The notes under the pieces: generated by a model
Seen by the model: the letters and a program-made list of their open reading frames with translations, nothing else
What the model was told of the DNA's origin: nothing
The model's database searches: none
Program-made: the position numbers and the translations under genes
Shown: piece after piece, positions 42,614 through 52,981 of the stretch
Position numbering within the stretch: position 1 is the first letter of the stretch
Layout of the letters: every line of letters starts with the position of its first letter
DNA from: Neobacillus endophyticus
GTDB lineage: Bacteria; Bacillota; Bacilli; Bacillales; Cytobacillaceae
Length of the DNA: 64,000 bases
Direction of reading: 5' to 3'
Assembly: GCF_013248975.1 (NCBI RefSeq)
Contig: NZ_JABRWH010000001.1
Span: forward strand, 3,182,001-3,246,000

Positions 42614-42718
42614 TGTGACTTGAGCTGATATCATATCAGACTTGGTCTTATAACGATGTTCCGCTGCAACACTTTAAGTAAAATGTGCATGAGCATCTGT
42701 TGGAAGGAGTTGAAAACG
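42614..42718 (+). ncRNA. Probable L19 leader RNA
   Basis: The leader before rplS holds a CTGAT/ATCAG hairpin and a second structure in which GATG near 42655 can pair with CATC near 42695, enclosing TGCAACA and TGTGCA arms. Firmicute rplS genes are known to carry an L19 leader that the protein uses for self-control. Position and size fit, but I could not test the covariance model. Confidence 0.5.
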
Positions 42719-43063
42719 ATGCATAAATTAATTGAAGAAATCACAAAAGAACAACTTCGTTCTGACCTTCCTGCGTTCCGTCCTGGAGATACTGTACGTG
42801 TTCACGTAAAAGTTATCGAGGGAACTCGCGAGCGTATCCAGTTGTTTGAAGGTGTTGTGATTAAGCGTCGTGGTGGTGGAATCAGCGAAACTTTCACTGT
42901 TCGTAAAGTTTCTTATGGAGTAGGCGTAGAACGTACTTTCCCTATTCACACACCGAAAATTGCGAAGCTTGAAGTAATTCGTCGCGGTAAAGTACGTCGT
43001 GCGAAACTTTACTACTTACGTAACCTTCGTGGTAAAAAAGCTCGTATTAAAGAAATTCGCTAA
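42719..43063 (+). CDS. rplS: 50S ribosomal protein L19
   Basis: L19 lies at the 30S-50S interface. The 114-residue protein has the conserved [29 protein letters not shown] and [15 protein letters not shown] motifs and a basic C-terminus. ATG 42719 follows GGAAGGAG. It has its own promoter and a strong terminator, so it forms a single-gene unit after trmD. Confidence 0.97.
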   Translation: MHKLIEEITKEQLRSDLPAFRPGDTVRVHVKVIEGTRERIQLFEGVVIKRRGGGISETFTVRKVSYGVGVERTFPIHTPKIAKLEVIRRGKVRRAKLYYLRNLRGKKARIKEIR

Positions 43064-43069
43064 TTTAAG

Positions 43070-43100
43070 AAAAGAGCTTGCGATGCAAGCTCTTTTTTTA
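43070..43100 (+). terminator. Terminator after rplS
   Basis: AAAAGAGCTTGC and GCAAGCTCTTTT pair around GAT, followed by a run of T residues. Confidence 0.92.
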
Positions 43101-43238
43101 TACAGTTCCCATTATTATAAATCTTATCCCTAGTTTATTAAAGTTTGATTAAAAAGTTTTTCCCATCGTGTTAAATAGAAAGAAGTTATGTACAATAGGC
43201 AATATAGATATTTTTTGCTAAGATTGGTGGGACAAAGA

Positions 43239-43799
43239 ATGACGATAAAAAAGAAAAATGAACTATGGGAATGGACGAAAGCACTGCTCATTGCTGTCAT
43301 TTTGGCGGGAGTAATCCGATATTTTTTATTTGCTCCAATTGTAGTTGATGGCCTTTCTATGATGCCGACATTAAAGGATCAGGACAGAATGATTGTCAAT
43401 AAATTGTCATATACGGTAGGGAAACCGCATCGTTTTGATATCATTGTCTTCCATGCACCTGAAGGGAAAGATTACATAAAGCGTATTATTGGTCTCCCGG
43501 GAGACAAGCTTGAATATAAGAATGATACATTATATATAAACGGTAAATCCTATAAAGAGCCGTATTTAGATGATTATAAAAAGCAGGTAACAGATGGACC
43601 GCTGACTGAGCCGTTTACATTGAAAGAAAAAATTGGCCGTGATACAGTACCGCCAGGTGAATTATTTGTAATGGGAGATAATCGTCGATTTAGTAAAGAC
43701 AGTCGCCATATTGGCGCCATTCCTATGAGCAAAGTAATAGGTAAAGCGACGATTGTGTATTGGCCGCCAAAAGACGCTCACATTGTGAGTATGAAATAG
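43239..43799 (+). CDS. sipS: Type I signal peptidase
   Basis: This membrane enzyme cuts signal peptides from exported proteins. The 186-residue protein has one N-terminal membrane helix (about residues 14-31), the catalytic Ser40 in GLSMMPTL and Lys81 in YIKRIIGLPGD. GDNRRFSKDSRHIG (boxes D/E) follows. This is the single-membrane-span SipS-like type. ATG 43239 follows GGTGGGA; an ATG further upstream adds an unlikely extension. B. subtilis has no signal peptidase gene at this spot, but other Bacillaceae do. The exact paralogue name is a guess. Confidence 0.9.
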   Translation: MTIKKKNELWEWTKALLIAVILAGVIRYFLFAPIVVDGLSMMPTLKDQDRMIVNKLSYTVGKPHRFDIIVFHAPEGKDYIKRIIGLPGDKLEYKNDTLYINGKSYKEPYLDDYKKQVTDGPLTEPFTLKEKIGRDTVPPGELFVMGDNRRFSKDSRHIGAIPMSKVIGKATIVYWPPKDAHIVSMK

Positions 43800-43857
43800 A
43801 TATGATTAAACATAGGCGCCTGAAAAAGGCGCTTACGCTTTTAAGGAGGTGATGGCT

Positions 43858-44727
43858 TTGACGATCCAATGGTTTCCTGGGCATATGGCAAAGGCCCGCA
43901 GAGAAGTTACAGAGAAATTAAAATTAGTGGATATTATTTTTGAATTATTGGATGCTAGAATTCCTTACTCTTCACGAAATCCAATGATTGATGAAATAAT
44001 CCAGCATAAGCCAAGACTTGTTCTTTTAAATAAGGCAGATATGGCTGATAAAGAGGCAACAAAGGAATGGATTGCCTTTTTTGCAGAACAGGGTATTAAA
44101 GCGCTCGCTGTTAATGCTCAAGCAGGAGAAGGAATGAAGGAAATTGTCCAAGCCTCAAAAGAAATTTTAAAGGAGAAATTCGACCGATTAAAGGCCAAAG
44201 GGGTAAAGCCGCGAGCGATACGGGCAATGATAGTGGGGATTCCGAATGCAGGGAAATCAACCCTTATTAATCGTTTAGCAAAGAAAAATATCGCCAAAAC
44301 CGGTAATACACCGGGCGTAACTAGATCGCAGCAATGGATTAAAGTGGGAAAGGAAATGGAGCTCCTTGATACTCCTGGGATTCTATGGCCAAAATTTGAA
44401 GACCAAGAGGTTGGTATGAAATTGGCGATTACCGGGGCAATAAAGGATACTTTGTTAAATCTGCAGGATCTCTCCATACATTCATTAAGATTTCTGGAAC
44501 GTGAATATGAGGGCCGCTTAAAGGAACGGTATAAATTTACTGATATCCCTGATGATGTAGTTGAATTATTTGATCATATTGGTAAGCTAAGGGGTTGTTT
44601 AACCGGTGGTGCTAATGTTGATTATGATAAAGTTGCAGAATTAGTCATAAGGGAAATAAGAGGAGAGAAATTTGGTCCTCTTACATTTGAAAAGCCCGCG
44701 GACTTTCTCGTTCAAGAACTGGAATAA
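43858..44727 (+). CDS. rbgA: Ribosome biogenesis GTPase RbgA (YlqF)
   Basis: RbgA drives late 50S assembly, needed for uptake of L16 and other proteins. The 289-residue protein has circularly permuted GTPase motifs: G4 NKAD, then G1 [15 protein letters not shown] and G3 [10 protein letters not shown]-terminal ANTAR-like helical domain follows. It begins [16 protein letters not shown] after a TTG start at 43858, eight bases from a perfect AAGGAGGTGAT site. The in-frame ATG at 43852 lies inside that site. Confidence 0.95.
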   Translation: MTIQWFPGHMAKARREVTEKLKLVDIIFELLDARIPYSSRNPMIDEIIQHKPRLVLLNKADMADKEATKEWIAFFAEQGIKALAVNAQAGEGMKEIVQASKEILKEKFDRLKAKGVKPRAIRAMIVGIPNAGKSTLINRLAKKNIAKTGNTPGVTRSQQWIKVGKEMELLDTPGILWPKFEDQEVGMKLAITGAIKDTLLNLQDLSIHSLRFLEREYEGRLKERYKFTDIPDDVVELFDHIGKLRGCLTGGANVDYDKVAELVIREIRGEKFGPLTFEKPADFLVQELE

Positions 44728-44736
44728 GATTTAACT

Positions 44737-44760
44737 TGCTCCCCGTTAGTGGGAGTTTTA
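44737..44760 (+). terminator. Short hairpin after rbgA
   Basis: CTCCC and GGGAG (44739-44743 with 44751-44755) pair around seven bases and TTTTA follows. It is short and may be leaky, letting rnhB be read with rbgA. Confidence 0.5.
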
Positions 44761-44781
44761 CTATGTAATTAGGTGAAAAAA

Positions 44782-45576
44782 ATGAAACCATTATCTATAG
44801 CTCAAATAACAGAACGTATGGCTGAAATTCAAGAGTCTGATCCTTTTATCTTGGAACTGGAAAAAGATGATCGAAAAGGGGTTCAAACATTGCTTGCCAG
44901 GTGGAGAAAACAAAAGGAGCAAGCGAAACAACTTAAAGCTAAGTTTGAGGCTATGACATATTATGAACGTAAAATGCAGGCTCAGGGTTTTCAGCTTATT
45001 GCTGGCGTAGATGAAGTGGGCAGAGGGCCTCTTGCTGGCCCTGTAGTAGCTGCTGCGGTTATATTGCCAGAAAACTTTTTTCTAGCAGGTATTGATGATT
45101 CTAAAAAGCTGTCTGAAGCCAAACGTAATGAATATAACGAAATCATTAGACGTGAAGCTGTTGCATTCAGCGTTGCTATGGTTAGTGCGGAGGAAATTGA
45201 TGAACTCAATATCTATCAGGCTACTAAAAAAGCAATGAAAACAGCTATTTTAACTCTATCTTCCGGCCCGGATGCATTATTGATTGATGCCATGAGATTA
45301 GAGACCCCCTATCCTTCGGAATCTATTATAAAGGGGGACGCTAATAGTGTATCGATTGCAGCTGCTTCTATTGTGGCAAAAGTAGCTAGGGATGAGTTGA
45401 TGAAAGAAATAGGATTAATCTACCCCGAATACGGTTTTCGGCATAATATGGGATATGGAACGAAGGAGCATTTGCTTGCACTTGAAAAACATGGGATTAC
45501 ACCATATCACCGTAAAACTTTTTCGCCAATTAAAGAATGGCTTCAACCAACACTCTTTGATATGGGGAATTTTTGA
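44782..45576 (+). CDS. rnhB: Ribonuclease HII
   Basis: RNase HII removes single ribonucleotides and RNA primers from DNA. The 264-residue protein has an N-terminal extension of about 70 residues typical of Bacillus. The catalytic domain has acidic residues in AGVDEVGRGPLAGPV and LLIDAM, and SIIKGDANSVSIAAASIVAKV near the middle. ATG 44782 follows AGGTGA; the GTG at 44773 overlaps that site. In B. subtilis ylqG and ylqH follow; here a terminator comes at once. Confidence 0.95.
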   Translation: MKPLSIAQITERMAEIQESDPFILELEKDDRKGVQTLLARWRKQKEQAKQLKAKFEAMTYYERKMQAQGFQLIAGVDEVGRGPLAGPVVAAAVILPENFFLAGIDDSKKLSEAKRNEYNEIIRREAVAFSVAMVSAEEIDELNIYQATKKAMKTAILTLSSGPDALLIDAMRLETPYPSESIIKGDANSVSIAAASIVAKVARDELMKEIGLIYPEYGFRHNMGYGTKEHLLALEKHGITPYHRKTFSPIKEWLQPTLFDMGNF

Positions 45577-45606
45577 ATAACAGGTAAATGCCTGTTATTT
45601 TTTTAT
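45576..45606 (+). terminator. Terminator after rnhB
   Basis: AATAACAGG and CCTGTTATT pair around a six-base loop directly after the stop codon, followed by TTTTTT. Confidence 0.9.
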
Positions 45607-45705
45607 TATAGTTAAAAAGTAGATATTGAGGTAATTTTGACCAAAAATGTTTATATATCATTTACCCTAATGGTGCTTTATTTTTATAAGATAATTTATT
45701 ACTTA

Positions 45706-45734
45706 TTGGTGGACAAGGTATGGGACATTATATA
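45706..45734 (+). promoter_or_regulatory. Candidate sucCD promoter
   Basis: TTGGTG (45706-45711) and TATATA (45729-45734) are 17 bases apart, about 45 bases before the sucC ATG. The -35 match is weak, and AT-rich alternatives lie 40 bases upstream. Confidence 0.35.
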
Positions 45735-45785
45735 CAATGAAAACGGAGTCAATTTTTTGAAGAGTATGATTTAGGAGGATGGGAA

Positions 45786-46946
45786 ATGAATATCCATGAG
45801 TATCAGGGGAAAGAAATCCTCAGAAAATATGGGGTAATGGTTCCAAATGGAAAAGTCGCATTTACAGTGGAAGAAGCGGTAGAGGCAGCTAAATCACTAG
45901 GCACACAAGTATGTGTTGTAAAAGCGCAAATCCATGCTGGCGGCAGGGGGAAAGCTGGCGGTGTAAAAGTTGCGAAGAATCTTGATGAGGTTCGTACATA
46001 TGCAAGTGAAATACTCGGGAAAACACTGGTTACACATCAAACCGGTCCTGAAGGAAAAGAAGTTAAGCGCCTTTTAATCGAAGAAGGCTGTGATATTAAA
46101 AAAGAATATTATATCGGGTTAGTATTGGACCGTGCAACTTCACGTGTTGTACTAATGGGGTCTGAAGAAGGCGGAACTGAAATCGAAGAAGTAGCTGCTA
46201 ATACGCCTGAGAAAATTTTCAAAGAGGAAATCGATCCGGTACTTGGATTAATGCCATTTCAGGCACGCCGGCTTGCGTTTAATATCAATATTCCAACAGA
46301 ATTAATTAATCAAGCTGTTAAGTTTATGACTGGCTTATACAATGCCTATGTTGACAACGATTGCTCTATTGCTGAAATTAACCCATTAGTGGTGACTGGC
46401 GATGGCAAAGTTATGGCGCTGGACGCGAAATTAAACTTTGATTCCAATGCATTGTATCGTCAAAAAGATGTTTTAGAATATCGTGATCTTGAAGAAGAGG
46501 ATCCAAAAGAAATTGAAGCATCAAAATATGATTTAAGCTATATTGCCCTTGACGGTAATATTGGATGTATGGTTAACGGAGCAGGTCTTGCAATGGCTAC
46601 AATGGACATCGTTAAGCACTATGGCGGCGACCCTGCAAACTTCCTTGATGTCGGTGGCGGTGCGACTGCAGAGAAAGTAACAGAAGCATTTAAAATTATC
46701 CTTTCTGATCCAAACGTTAAAGGTATTTTTGTTAATATCTTTGGCGGAATCATGAAATGTGATGTTATTGCTGAGGGTGTAGTTGAGGCAGCCAAGCAGG
46801 TAGGATTGTCTATTCCGCTTGTAGTTCGCTTAGAGGGAACAAATGTAGATTTAGGTAAGAAAATTCTTGCTGAGTCAGGCTTAAACATCATTGCTGCTGA
46901 ATCCATGGCCGATGGCGCCCAAAAAATCGTTTCATTAGTGAAATAG
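45786..46946 (+). CDS. sucC: Succinyl-CoA synthetase beta subunit (ADP-forming)
   Basis: SucC binds the nucleotide and succinate in the TCA step that makes ATP or GTP from succinyl-CoA. The 386-residue protein has an N-terminal ATP-grasp fold ([34 protein letters not shown]) and the C-terminal ligase domain with [27 protein letters not shown] precedes the ATG. sucD follows after 23 bases. Confidence 0.97.
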   Translation: MNIHEYQGKEILRKYGVMVPNGKVAFTVEEAVEAAKSLGTQVCVVKAQIHAGGRGKAGGVKVAKNLDEVRTYASEILGKTLVTHQTGPEGKEVKRLLIEEGCDIKKEYYIGLVLDRATSRVVLMGSEEGGTEIEEVAANTPEKIFKEEIDPVLGLMPFQARRLAFNINIPTELINQAVKFMTGLYNAYVDNDCSIAEINPLVVTGDGKVMALDAKLNFDSNALYRQKDVLEYRDLEEEDPKEIEASKYDLSYIALDGNIGCMVNGAGLAMATMDIVKHYGGDPANFLDVGGGATAEKVTEAFKIILSDPNVKGIFVNIFGGIMKCDVIAEGVVEAAKQVGLSIPLVVRLEGTNVDLGKKILAESGLNIIAAESMADGAQKIVSLVK

Positions 46947-46969
46947 GATCGAAAGAAAGGGGAATTAAC

Positions 46970-47872
46970 GTGAGCGTTTTTATTAATAAAGATACGAAAG
47001 TTATTGTTCAAGGGATAACAGGCGGTACTGCCCGTTTCCATACTAAACAAATGCTTGAATATGGTACAAAGATTGTCGGCGGTACTTCACCAGGTAAAGG
47101 CGGACAAGAGGTTGAAGGAGTACCTGTATTTAATACTGTGAAAGAAGCTGTTGAAGCTACTGGTGCAAATGCGTCTGTTATTTATGTACCAGCACCATTT
47201 GCAGCAGATTCCATTATTGAAGCTGTTGATGCGGAATTAGATCTTGTTATTTGTATTACAGAACATATTCCAGTACTTGATATGGTGAAGGTAAAACGTT
47301 ATATGGAAGGCAAGAAGACACGTCTTGTCGGTCCTAACTGCCCAGGAGTTATTACTGCTGATGAGTGCAAAATCGGTATCATGCCTGGCTATATCCATAC
47401 AAAAGGCCATGTCGGTGTTGTTTCCCGCTCTGGTACACTAACGTATGAAGCTGTACATCAATTAACTCAAGCAGGAATCGGTCAAACAACTGCTGTTGGT
47501 ATTGGCGGTGACCCGGTAAATGGTACGAACTTTATCGATGTTTTAAAGGCGTTTAATGAAGACCCTGAAACATATGCAGTGATTATGATTGGTGAAATCG
47601 GCGGTACAGCTGAAGAAGAGGCAGCTCAATGGGTAAAAGCAAACATGACTAAACCTGTTGTTGGCTTCATTGGTGGGCGTACTGCACCTCCAGGAAAGCG
47701 CATGGGACATGCCGGTGCGATTATTTCTGGCGGAAAAGGTACAGCAGATGAAAAAATCCGTGTAATGAATGAATGTGGAATTAAAGTCGCTGAAACTCCA
47801 TCTGTAATGGGAGAAACGTTAATCGAAGTTCTTAAGGAACAAGGATTATACGAAAAATGTAAAACTCACTAA
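46970..47872 (+). CDS. sucD: Succinyl-CoA synthetase alpha subunit
   Basis: SucD binds CoA and carries the phospho-His intermediate. The 300-residue protein has the N-terminal CoA-binding fold ([20 protein letters not shown]) and the catalytic His, about residue 247, in [14 protein letters not shown]. The start is GTG 46970 after AAAGGGGAA. Together with sucC it forms a two-gene operon. Confidence 0.97.
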   Translation: MSVFINKDTKVIVQGITGGTARFHTKQMLEYGTKIVGGTSPGKGGQEVEGVPVFNTVKEAVEATGANASVIYVPAPFAADSIIEAVDAELDLVICITEHIPVLDMVKVKRYMEGKKTRLVGPNCPGVITADECKIGIMPGYIHTKGHVGVVSRSGTLTYEAVHQLTQAGIGQTTAVGIGGDPVNGTNFIDVLKAFNEDPETYAVIMIGEIGGTAEEEAAQWVKANMTKPVVGFIGGRTAPPGKRMGHAGAIISGGKGTADEKIRVMNECGIKVAETPSVMGETLIEVLKEQGLYEKCKTH

Positions 47873-47895
47873 AAAATCTGCAACCAGATGGCAAC

Positions 47896-47930
47896 AGATA
47901 GTCCCTCAAAATATGAGGGGCTATTTGTAT
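47896..47930 (+). terminator. Terminator after sucD
   Basis: ATAG-CCCTCA and TGAGGG-CTAT pair with a mismatch between them around AAATA. The following T run is weak (TTTGTATTG). Confidence 0.65.
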
Positions 47931-48015
47931 TGACTATGTTAAAGCATATTGATGAATATTATAAGAGTTGCCTGAATTAAACATTTCCACTTAAAACATA
48001 TCTGGAGGATTGGTT

Positions 48016-48897
48016 ATGAATGATTTTAAAGAAAAACTGATTGCTCTGTTGCATGATCCTTATTATTCATGGAATGACATTTTTCGGATTTTAAAAATGG
48101 ATCCGGAGCTAAACTATTTTGATCCCTTTCTCCCTGTTAACGATTCACAATTAAATTTATTCCCCCTCATCCAAAACCCTTCTAATCTATTCTTGAATCC
48201 CGAGAAATTTAACGAGCAAATCCAGCAATATAAAAAGCAGGAAATTGAGATTATCACTGTATTTGATGATCTATATCCATCCTATCTAAAAGAAATCTAT
48301 CAGCCTCCTTGGGCTTTATTTGCCAAAGGAGAAATCACCCTTTTGGAAAAGGAGCCGAAACTTGCAGTGGTAGGTTCAAGACAGGCTACACAATATGGGA
48401 AAAATGCAATTCGAATGTTATTTCCTGAATTGGTTAGCAGCGGTGTTGTTATTGTCAGCGGCCTGGCAAAGGGAATTGATGCCCTTGCACATGAATCAGC
48501 TATGAAAAATGGAGGCAAAACGATTGCAGTCATTGCCGGAGGACTGTATCATATATATCCAAACGAAAATATGGGCCTTGCTTTGGAAATGTTTAAATCT
48601 CAGCTGATTGTTTCAGAATATCCTCCTGATACAAAACCTCTAAAATGGCACTTTCCTGCAAGGAATCGAATTATTAGCGGCCTTTCCTATGGGACCTTTA
48701 TTATAGAAGCAAAAAGAAAAAGCGGGTCGCTAATCACCGCAAATTATGCCTTAAATGAAGGCAGAGAAGTATTTTCGCTTCCTGGAAGTATATTTAATCC
48801 AAATTCCAATGGAGCAAATGAGTTAATCCAACAAGGAGCCAAATTAGTAACGACTGCCAAAGATATTTTAGATGAAATGTCCTATAAATTTAATTAA
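48016..48897 (+). CDS. dprA: DNA processing protein DprA
   Basis: DprA protects incoming single strands in natural transformation and loads RecA on them. The 293-residue protein has the Rossmann-like DprA fold with VGSRQATQYGKNAIR, VSGLAKGIDALAHESA and the GGLYHIYPNEN loop. ATG 48016 lies seven bases after GGAGG; the in-frame TTG at 48010 touches that site. It has no C-terminal winged helix like some longer relatives. In B. subtilis dprA is controlled by ComK; I did not see clear K-boxes. Confidence 0.93.
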   Translation: MNDFKEKLIALLHDPYYSWNDIFRILKMDPELNYFDPFLPVNDSQLNLFPLIQNPSNLFLNPEKFNEQIQQYKKQEIEIITVFDDLYPSYLKEIYQPPWALFAKGEITLLEKEPKLAVVGSRQATQYGKNAIRMLFPELVSSGVVIVSGLAKGIDALAHESAMKNGGKTIAVIAGGLYHIYPNENMGLALEMFKSQLIVSEYPPDTKPLKWHFPARNRIISGLSYGTFIIEAKRKSGSLITANYALNEGREVFSLPGSIFNPNSNGANELIQQGAKLVTTAKDILDEMSYKFN

Positions 48898-49209
48898 AAA
48901 AACACGAAAATTTTCATGTTTTGCAGGTTTTTTTTGCATAAATGAAGAAAAATAGCATAAAAAGGTTGAAATTATTTGTAATATGTTATACATTTTCCAA
49001 CAGATGTTCGAAAAAAAGAATAAATGGAAAAAGTAAACAGAATAAGTATTTCGCATATAAATTTGGGATAGTCATTTTTATTAAGTAATATTCCAATTCA
49101 GTAACTAAACTCTGGGTTAGGATCACTACTCATTAGGCAAGCATCTTAGTAATAGGCTTTTGCCGATTCTAGACGCTTCACACTTTCCCTCTAAGGAGGA
49201 TTCTTGTAA
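48898..49209. other. 312-base gap between dprA and topA
   Basis: No gene is visible. A hairpin AAAACACGAAAA/TTTTCATGTTTT with one mismatch follows the dprA stop (48899-48922) and precedes GCAGGTTTTTTTT, a likely terminator. A candidate topA promoter, TTGAAA (48966-48971) and TACATT (48989-48994) with 17 bases between, leaves a leader of more than 200 bases. That leader has a weak GGCAA/TTGCC pairing near 49136-49165 whose meaning I cannot tell. Confidence 0.5.
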
Positions 49210-51291
49210 ATGGCAGATTTTCTTGTAATCGTAGAATCGCCAGCAAAAGCGAAAACGATTGAACGTTACCTTGGGAAAAAATATAAAGTAAAAGCATCAA
49301 TGGGCCATGTGCGCGATTTGCCGCGCAGTCAAACAGGCGTCGATGTGGAACATAATTTTGAACCGAAATATATTACCATCCGTGGTAAGGGTCCTGTATT
49401 GAAGGAATTAAAAACAGCAGCCAAAAAGGCTAAACAAGTTTATCTCGCAGCCGACCCCGACCGTGAAGGGGAAGCTATTGCTTGGCACTTAGCGCATAGC
49501 TTGGATCTCGATATAAATTCGGATTGCCGCGTTGTTTTTAATGAAATCACTAAGGATGCAATAAAAGAATCCTTTAAACATCCCCGGCCAATTAATATGG
49601 ATTTAGTAGATGCCCAGCAAGCAAGAAGAATATTGGATCGCCTTGTAGGCTACAATATTAGCCCGTTGTTATGGAAAAAAGTAAAAAAAGGTTTAAGTGC
49701 GGGACGTGTTCAATCCGTAGCTGTCCGTTTGATCATTGACCGGGAAAAAGAGATAAAAGCTTTTGTTCCCGAGGAATATTGGACGATTGAAGGTGAGTTT
49801 CTAAAAGGAAAGAACCAATTCAGTGCGGACTTCTATGCTTTGGTGGGACGGAATAAATCAGAGCTGAAATCGGAAGAAGATGTAAACAGCATTTTGCAAG
49901 GGCTTAACGGAAATAAATTTACCGTTACAGCAGTAACAAAAAAAGAACGTAAACGTAATCCGGCTCCGCCATTTATTACGTCTTCCTTGCAGCAGGAAGC
50001 AGCAAGAAAATTAAACTTTCGTGCCAAAAAGACAATGATGCTGGCGCAGCAGTTGTATGAAGGAATTGAATTGGGCAAAGAGGGAATCGTTGGTCTTATT
50101 ACATATATGAGAACGGATTCCACCCGAATTTCGGAAGTAGCACAAAAAGAAGCTGCTGACTATATTCGCTCTGAATTCGGTGAAAATTATTTGCGGGAAG
50201 AGCAAAGGAAAGATAAAAAACAAGCCAATGCCCAAGACGCTCATGAAGCAATCCGTCCGACCAGCACGCTACGCGCCCCAGATAGCATGAAGGAGTTTCT
50301 TTCCAGAGATCAATTCAGGTTATATAAATTAATTTGGGAACGGTTTTTAGCGAGCCAAATGGCGCAAGCAGTAATGGATACAATGAGTGTGGATTTACAA
50401 AACGGCAATGCACTGTTTCGGGCAACAGGATCTAAAATTAAATTTCCAGGTTTTATGAAGCTCTATGTAGAAGGCACAGATGATCAATCTGAGGAGAAAA
50501 AAGATAAATTACTGCCGGAATTATCGGTAGGGGATGAAGTATTTAAAAAGGACATTGAGCCGAAACAACATTTCACACAGCCACCGCCAAGGTATACGGA
50601 GGCAAGGTTGGTCAGAACACTTGAAGAACTGGGAATCGGCCGACCATCCACATATGCCCCAACTTTGGATACAATCCAAAATCGCGGTTATGTTGCTCTT
50701 GATAATAAGCGCTTTGTACCGACTGAACTAGGTGAAATTGTACATGAATTAATGGTTGAGTTTTTCCCCGATATACTTGATGTGGAATTTACCGCCAAAA
50801 TGGAACAAGGCTTAGATGATGTTGAAGAAGGCAAGGTTCAATGGGTTAAGATCATTGATGGATTTTATAAAGACTTTGCCATCCATCTGGAAAGAGCAGA
50901 AAAAGAGATGCAGTCAGTTGAAATTAAAGATGAACCAGCTGGCGAAGATTGTGAGGTTTGCGGCAATCCAATGGTCTTTAAAATGGGGCGTTATGGAAAG
51001 TTTATGGCCTGCAGCAATTTCCCTGATTGCCGAAACACCAAACCGATTGTGAAAGAAATCGGTGTTACTTGTCCAAACTGTAAAGAAGGTACCATTATTG
51101 AAAGAAAAAGTAAGAAGAAAAGATTGTTCTACGGATGCAGCCGCTTCCCGGAATGTGATTTTATATCTTGGGATAAACCGCTTCCAAGAAGCTGTCCTAA
51201 ATGCGAAGGGCTCCTTGTTGAGAAAAAATTAAAAAAGGGAGTTCAGGTTCAGTGTACTGCATGTGATTACAAGGAAGAACAGCAAGCTTAA
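49210..51291 (+). CDS. topA: DNA topoisomerase I
   Basis: TopA relaxes negative supercoils. The 693-residue type IA enzyme has the N-terminal TOPRIM domain ([28 protein letters not shown]) and the catalytic Tyr299 in [14 protein letters not shown]. Three C-terminal four-Cys zinc domains follow, with CEVCGNPM...CSNFPDC, CPNCKEG...CSRFPEC and CPKCEG...CTAC. TAAGGAGGA precedes the ATG. It is followed by its own terminator, then trmFO. Confidence 0.97.
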   Translation: MADFLVIVESPAKAKTIERYLGKKYKVKASMGHVRDLPRSQTGVDVEHNFEPKYITIRGKGPVLKELKTAAKKAKQVYLAADPDREGEAIAWHLAHSLDLDINSDCRVVFNEITKDAIKESFKHPRPINMDLVDAQQARRILDRLVGYNISPLLWKKVKKGLSAGRVQSVAVRLIIDREKEIKAFVPEEYWTIEGEFLKGKNQFSADFYALVGRNKSELKSEEDVNSILQGLNGNKFTVTAVTKKERKRNPAPPFITSSLQQEAARKLNFRAKKTMMLAQQLYEGIELGKEGIVGLITYMRTDSTRISEVAQKEAADYIRSEFGENYLREEQRKDKKQANAQDAHEAIRPTSTLRAPDSMKEFLSRDQFRLYKLIWERFLASQMAQAVMDTMSVDLQNGNALFRATGSKIKFPGFMKLYVEGTDDQSEEKKDKLLPELSVGDEVFKKDIEPKQHFTQPPPRYTEARLVRTLEELGIGRPSTYAPTLDTIQNRGYVALDNKRFVPTELGEIVHELMVEFFPDILDVEFTAKMEQGLDDVEEGKVQWVKIIDGFYKDFAIHLERAEKEMQSVEIKDEPAGEDCEVCGNPMVFKMGRYGKFMACSNFPDCRNTKPIVKEIGVTCPNCKEGTIIERKSKKKRLFYGCSRFPECDFISWDKPLPRSCPKCEGLLVEKKLKKGVQVQCTACDYKEEQQA

Positions 51292-51318
51292 GAGTGGGGC
51301 TCTCTCCACTCTTTTCAT
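51291..51318 (+). terminator. Terminator after topA
   Basis: AGAGTGG and CCACTCTT pair around a GGCTCTCT loop, followed by TTTTC. Confidence 0.8.
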
Positions 51319-51468
51319 TATGTCTTTTTGACTAAAAAAACTTTTTTCTTTTCGTTTCGTATAGTACAATGCAAGATGGACTTAAATGAGGGAAAGGTAT
51401 AATTATCCGCAGTTTAATTTATATTTTCTTATAAATGGTCTACACGTAAGTTTTTCAGGAGGTACTAA

Positions 51469-52776
51469 ATGGAAAAAATGATTATAAATGTAATAGGGGC
51501 AGGGCTCGCTGGCAGTGAGGCGGCTTGGCAAGCTGCTAATCGCGGTGTGAAAGTACGACTTTATGAAATGAGGCCAGTGAAGCAAACACCAGCCCATCAT
51601 ACAGATAAATTTGCAGAACTAGTTTGCAGCAACTCGTTAAGAGCCAATACACTGACAAATGCAGTAGGTGTTTTAAAAGAGGAAATGAGAAAACTCGATT
51701 CTGTTATTATAGCAGCTGCAGACGCCTGTTCTGTACCAGCAGGAGGAGCCCTAGCTGTTGACCGGCATGAATTCGCTGCTAAAGTTACGGAGATGGTGAG
51801 AAATCATGAAAATGTAACCGTAATAAATGAAGAGGTTACAGATATTCCTGAGGGTCCTACTATTATTGCAACAGGACCGTTAACGAGCCCGGAACTTTCA
51901 GAAAAGCTGAAGGGATTAACGGGGGAGGAATACCTTTATTTTTATGACGCAGCAGCACCGATTATCGAAAAAGACAGTATTAACATGGATAAAGTATATT
52001 TAAAGTCACGGTATGACAAAGGGGAAGCAGCCTATTTAAACTGTCCGATGACAGAGGAGGAGTTTAATCGTTTCTATGAGGCACTCATCTCTGCTGAAAC
52101 GGCTCCTGTGAAAGAGTTTGAAAAAGAAATTTTCTTTGAAGGCTGCATGCCAATCGAAGTAATGGCAGCAAGGGGCAAGAAAACAATGTTGTTTGGTCCA
52201 TTAAAACCAGTAGGTCTGGAGGATCCTAAAACAGGAAAAAGACCCTTCGCTGTTGTTCAGCTGCGACAGGATGATGCTGCAGGAACTCTCTTTAATTTAG
52301 TTGGGTTTCAAACACACTTAAAATGGGGAGCGCAAAAAGAAGTATTCCAGTTAATTCCAGGATTAGAAAATGCAGAGATCGTTCGCTATGGTGTTATGCA
52401 TCGTAATACCTTTATCAATTCGCCAAAGGTTCTCAAAGCTACCTACCAATTCCGAAATCGTGACGATTTATTTTTCGCAGGCCAAATGACTGGAGTTGAA
52501 GGGTATGTTGAATCGGCAGCAAGCGGATTAATTGCCGGTATAAATGCATCTCGTTTAGTAAATGGAATGGAGCCGGTGGAATTTCCAGTTGATACGGCCA
52601 TTGGAAGTATGGCTCATTATATTACAACTACTAACGCAAAGCATTTTCAGCCAATGAATGCAAATTTCGGTCTATTTCCAGATTTGCCAGTTAAAATAAA
52701 AGGAAAACAGGAAAGAAATCTGCAGCACGCTGAACGAGCATTAGAAACAATTCAGAACTTTGTGAAGGTTTTGTAA
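51469..52776 (+). CDS. trmFO: Folate-dependent tRNA m5U54 methyltransferase TrmFO
   Basis: TrmFO makes ribothymidine at tRNA position 54 using methylenetetrahydrofolate and FAD. The 435-residue protein has the FAD loop [11 protein letters not shown] (residues 10-20), the catalytic Cys53 in [10 protein letters not shown] and a second Cys in [27 protein letters not shown] lies near the C-terminus. AGGAGGT precedes ATG 51469. In B. subtilis codV (xerC) comes next; here it is missing. Confidence 0.96.
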   Translation: MEKMIINVIGAGLAGSEAAWQAANRGVKVRLYEMRPVKQTPAHHTDKFAELVCSNSLRANTLTNAVGVLKEEMRKLDSVIIAAADACSVPAGGALAVDRHEFAAKVTEMVRNHENVTVINEEVTDIPEGPTIIATGPLTSPELSEKLKGLTGEEYLYFYDAAAPIIEKDSINMDKVYLKSRYDKGEAAYLNCPMTEEEFNRFYEALISAETAPVKEFEKEIFFEGCMPIEVMAARGKKTMLFGPLKPVGLEDPKTGKRPFAVVQLRQDDAAGTLFNLVGFQTHLKWGAQKEVFQLIPGLENAEIVRYGVMHRNTFINSPKVLKATYQFRNRDDLFFAGQMTGVEGYVESAASGLIAGINASRLVNGMEPVEFPVDTAIGSMAHYITTTNAKHFQPMNANFGLFPDLPVKIKGKQERNLQHAERALETIQNFVKVL

Positions 52777-52782
52777 AATTTA

Positions 52783-52811
52783 TTGCAAGCGTTTTTGAAG
52801 TGTGTTACGAT
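52783..52811 (+). promoter_or_regulatory. Candidate hslVU(-codY) promoter
   Basis: TTGCAA (52783-52788) and TACGAT (52806-52811) are 17 bases apart just after the trmFO stop. It would give a leader of about 160 bases. Confidence 0.45.
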
Positions 52812-52876
52812 TTAGTAGCCCATGTAGAAAATAGCATGATAAATGTGAATATTTTTCTAAAGTTATTGATCGAGTA

Positions 52877-52897
52877 TTTACAAATTGCTCATGTAAA
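52877..52897 (+). repeat. Inverted repeat in the hslV leader
   Basis: TTTACA and TGTAAA are separated by nine bases. The region around it is very AT-rich and also has GGACATTTACATC further on. It may be an operator or leader structure. Confidence 0.4.
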
Positions 52898-52981
52898 CTC
52901 AAAATATACAATTGGACATTTACATCTTTAATTTAGTGGTTTTTTAAATACGTGAAAACTCCATAAAGGAGGAGTGGGAGT

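Noticed and set aside
52845..52870. CodY-box-like sequence ahead of hslV
   Set aside because: Alignment to the 15-base CodY consensus leaves about five mismatches, too many to call a site.
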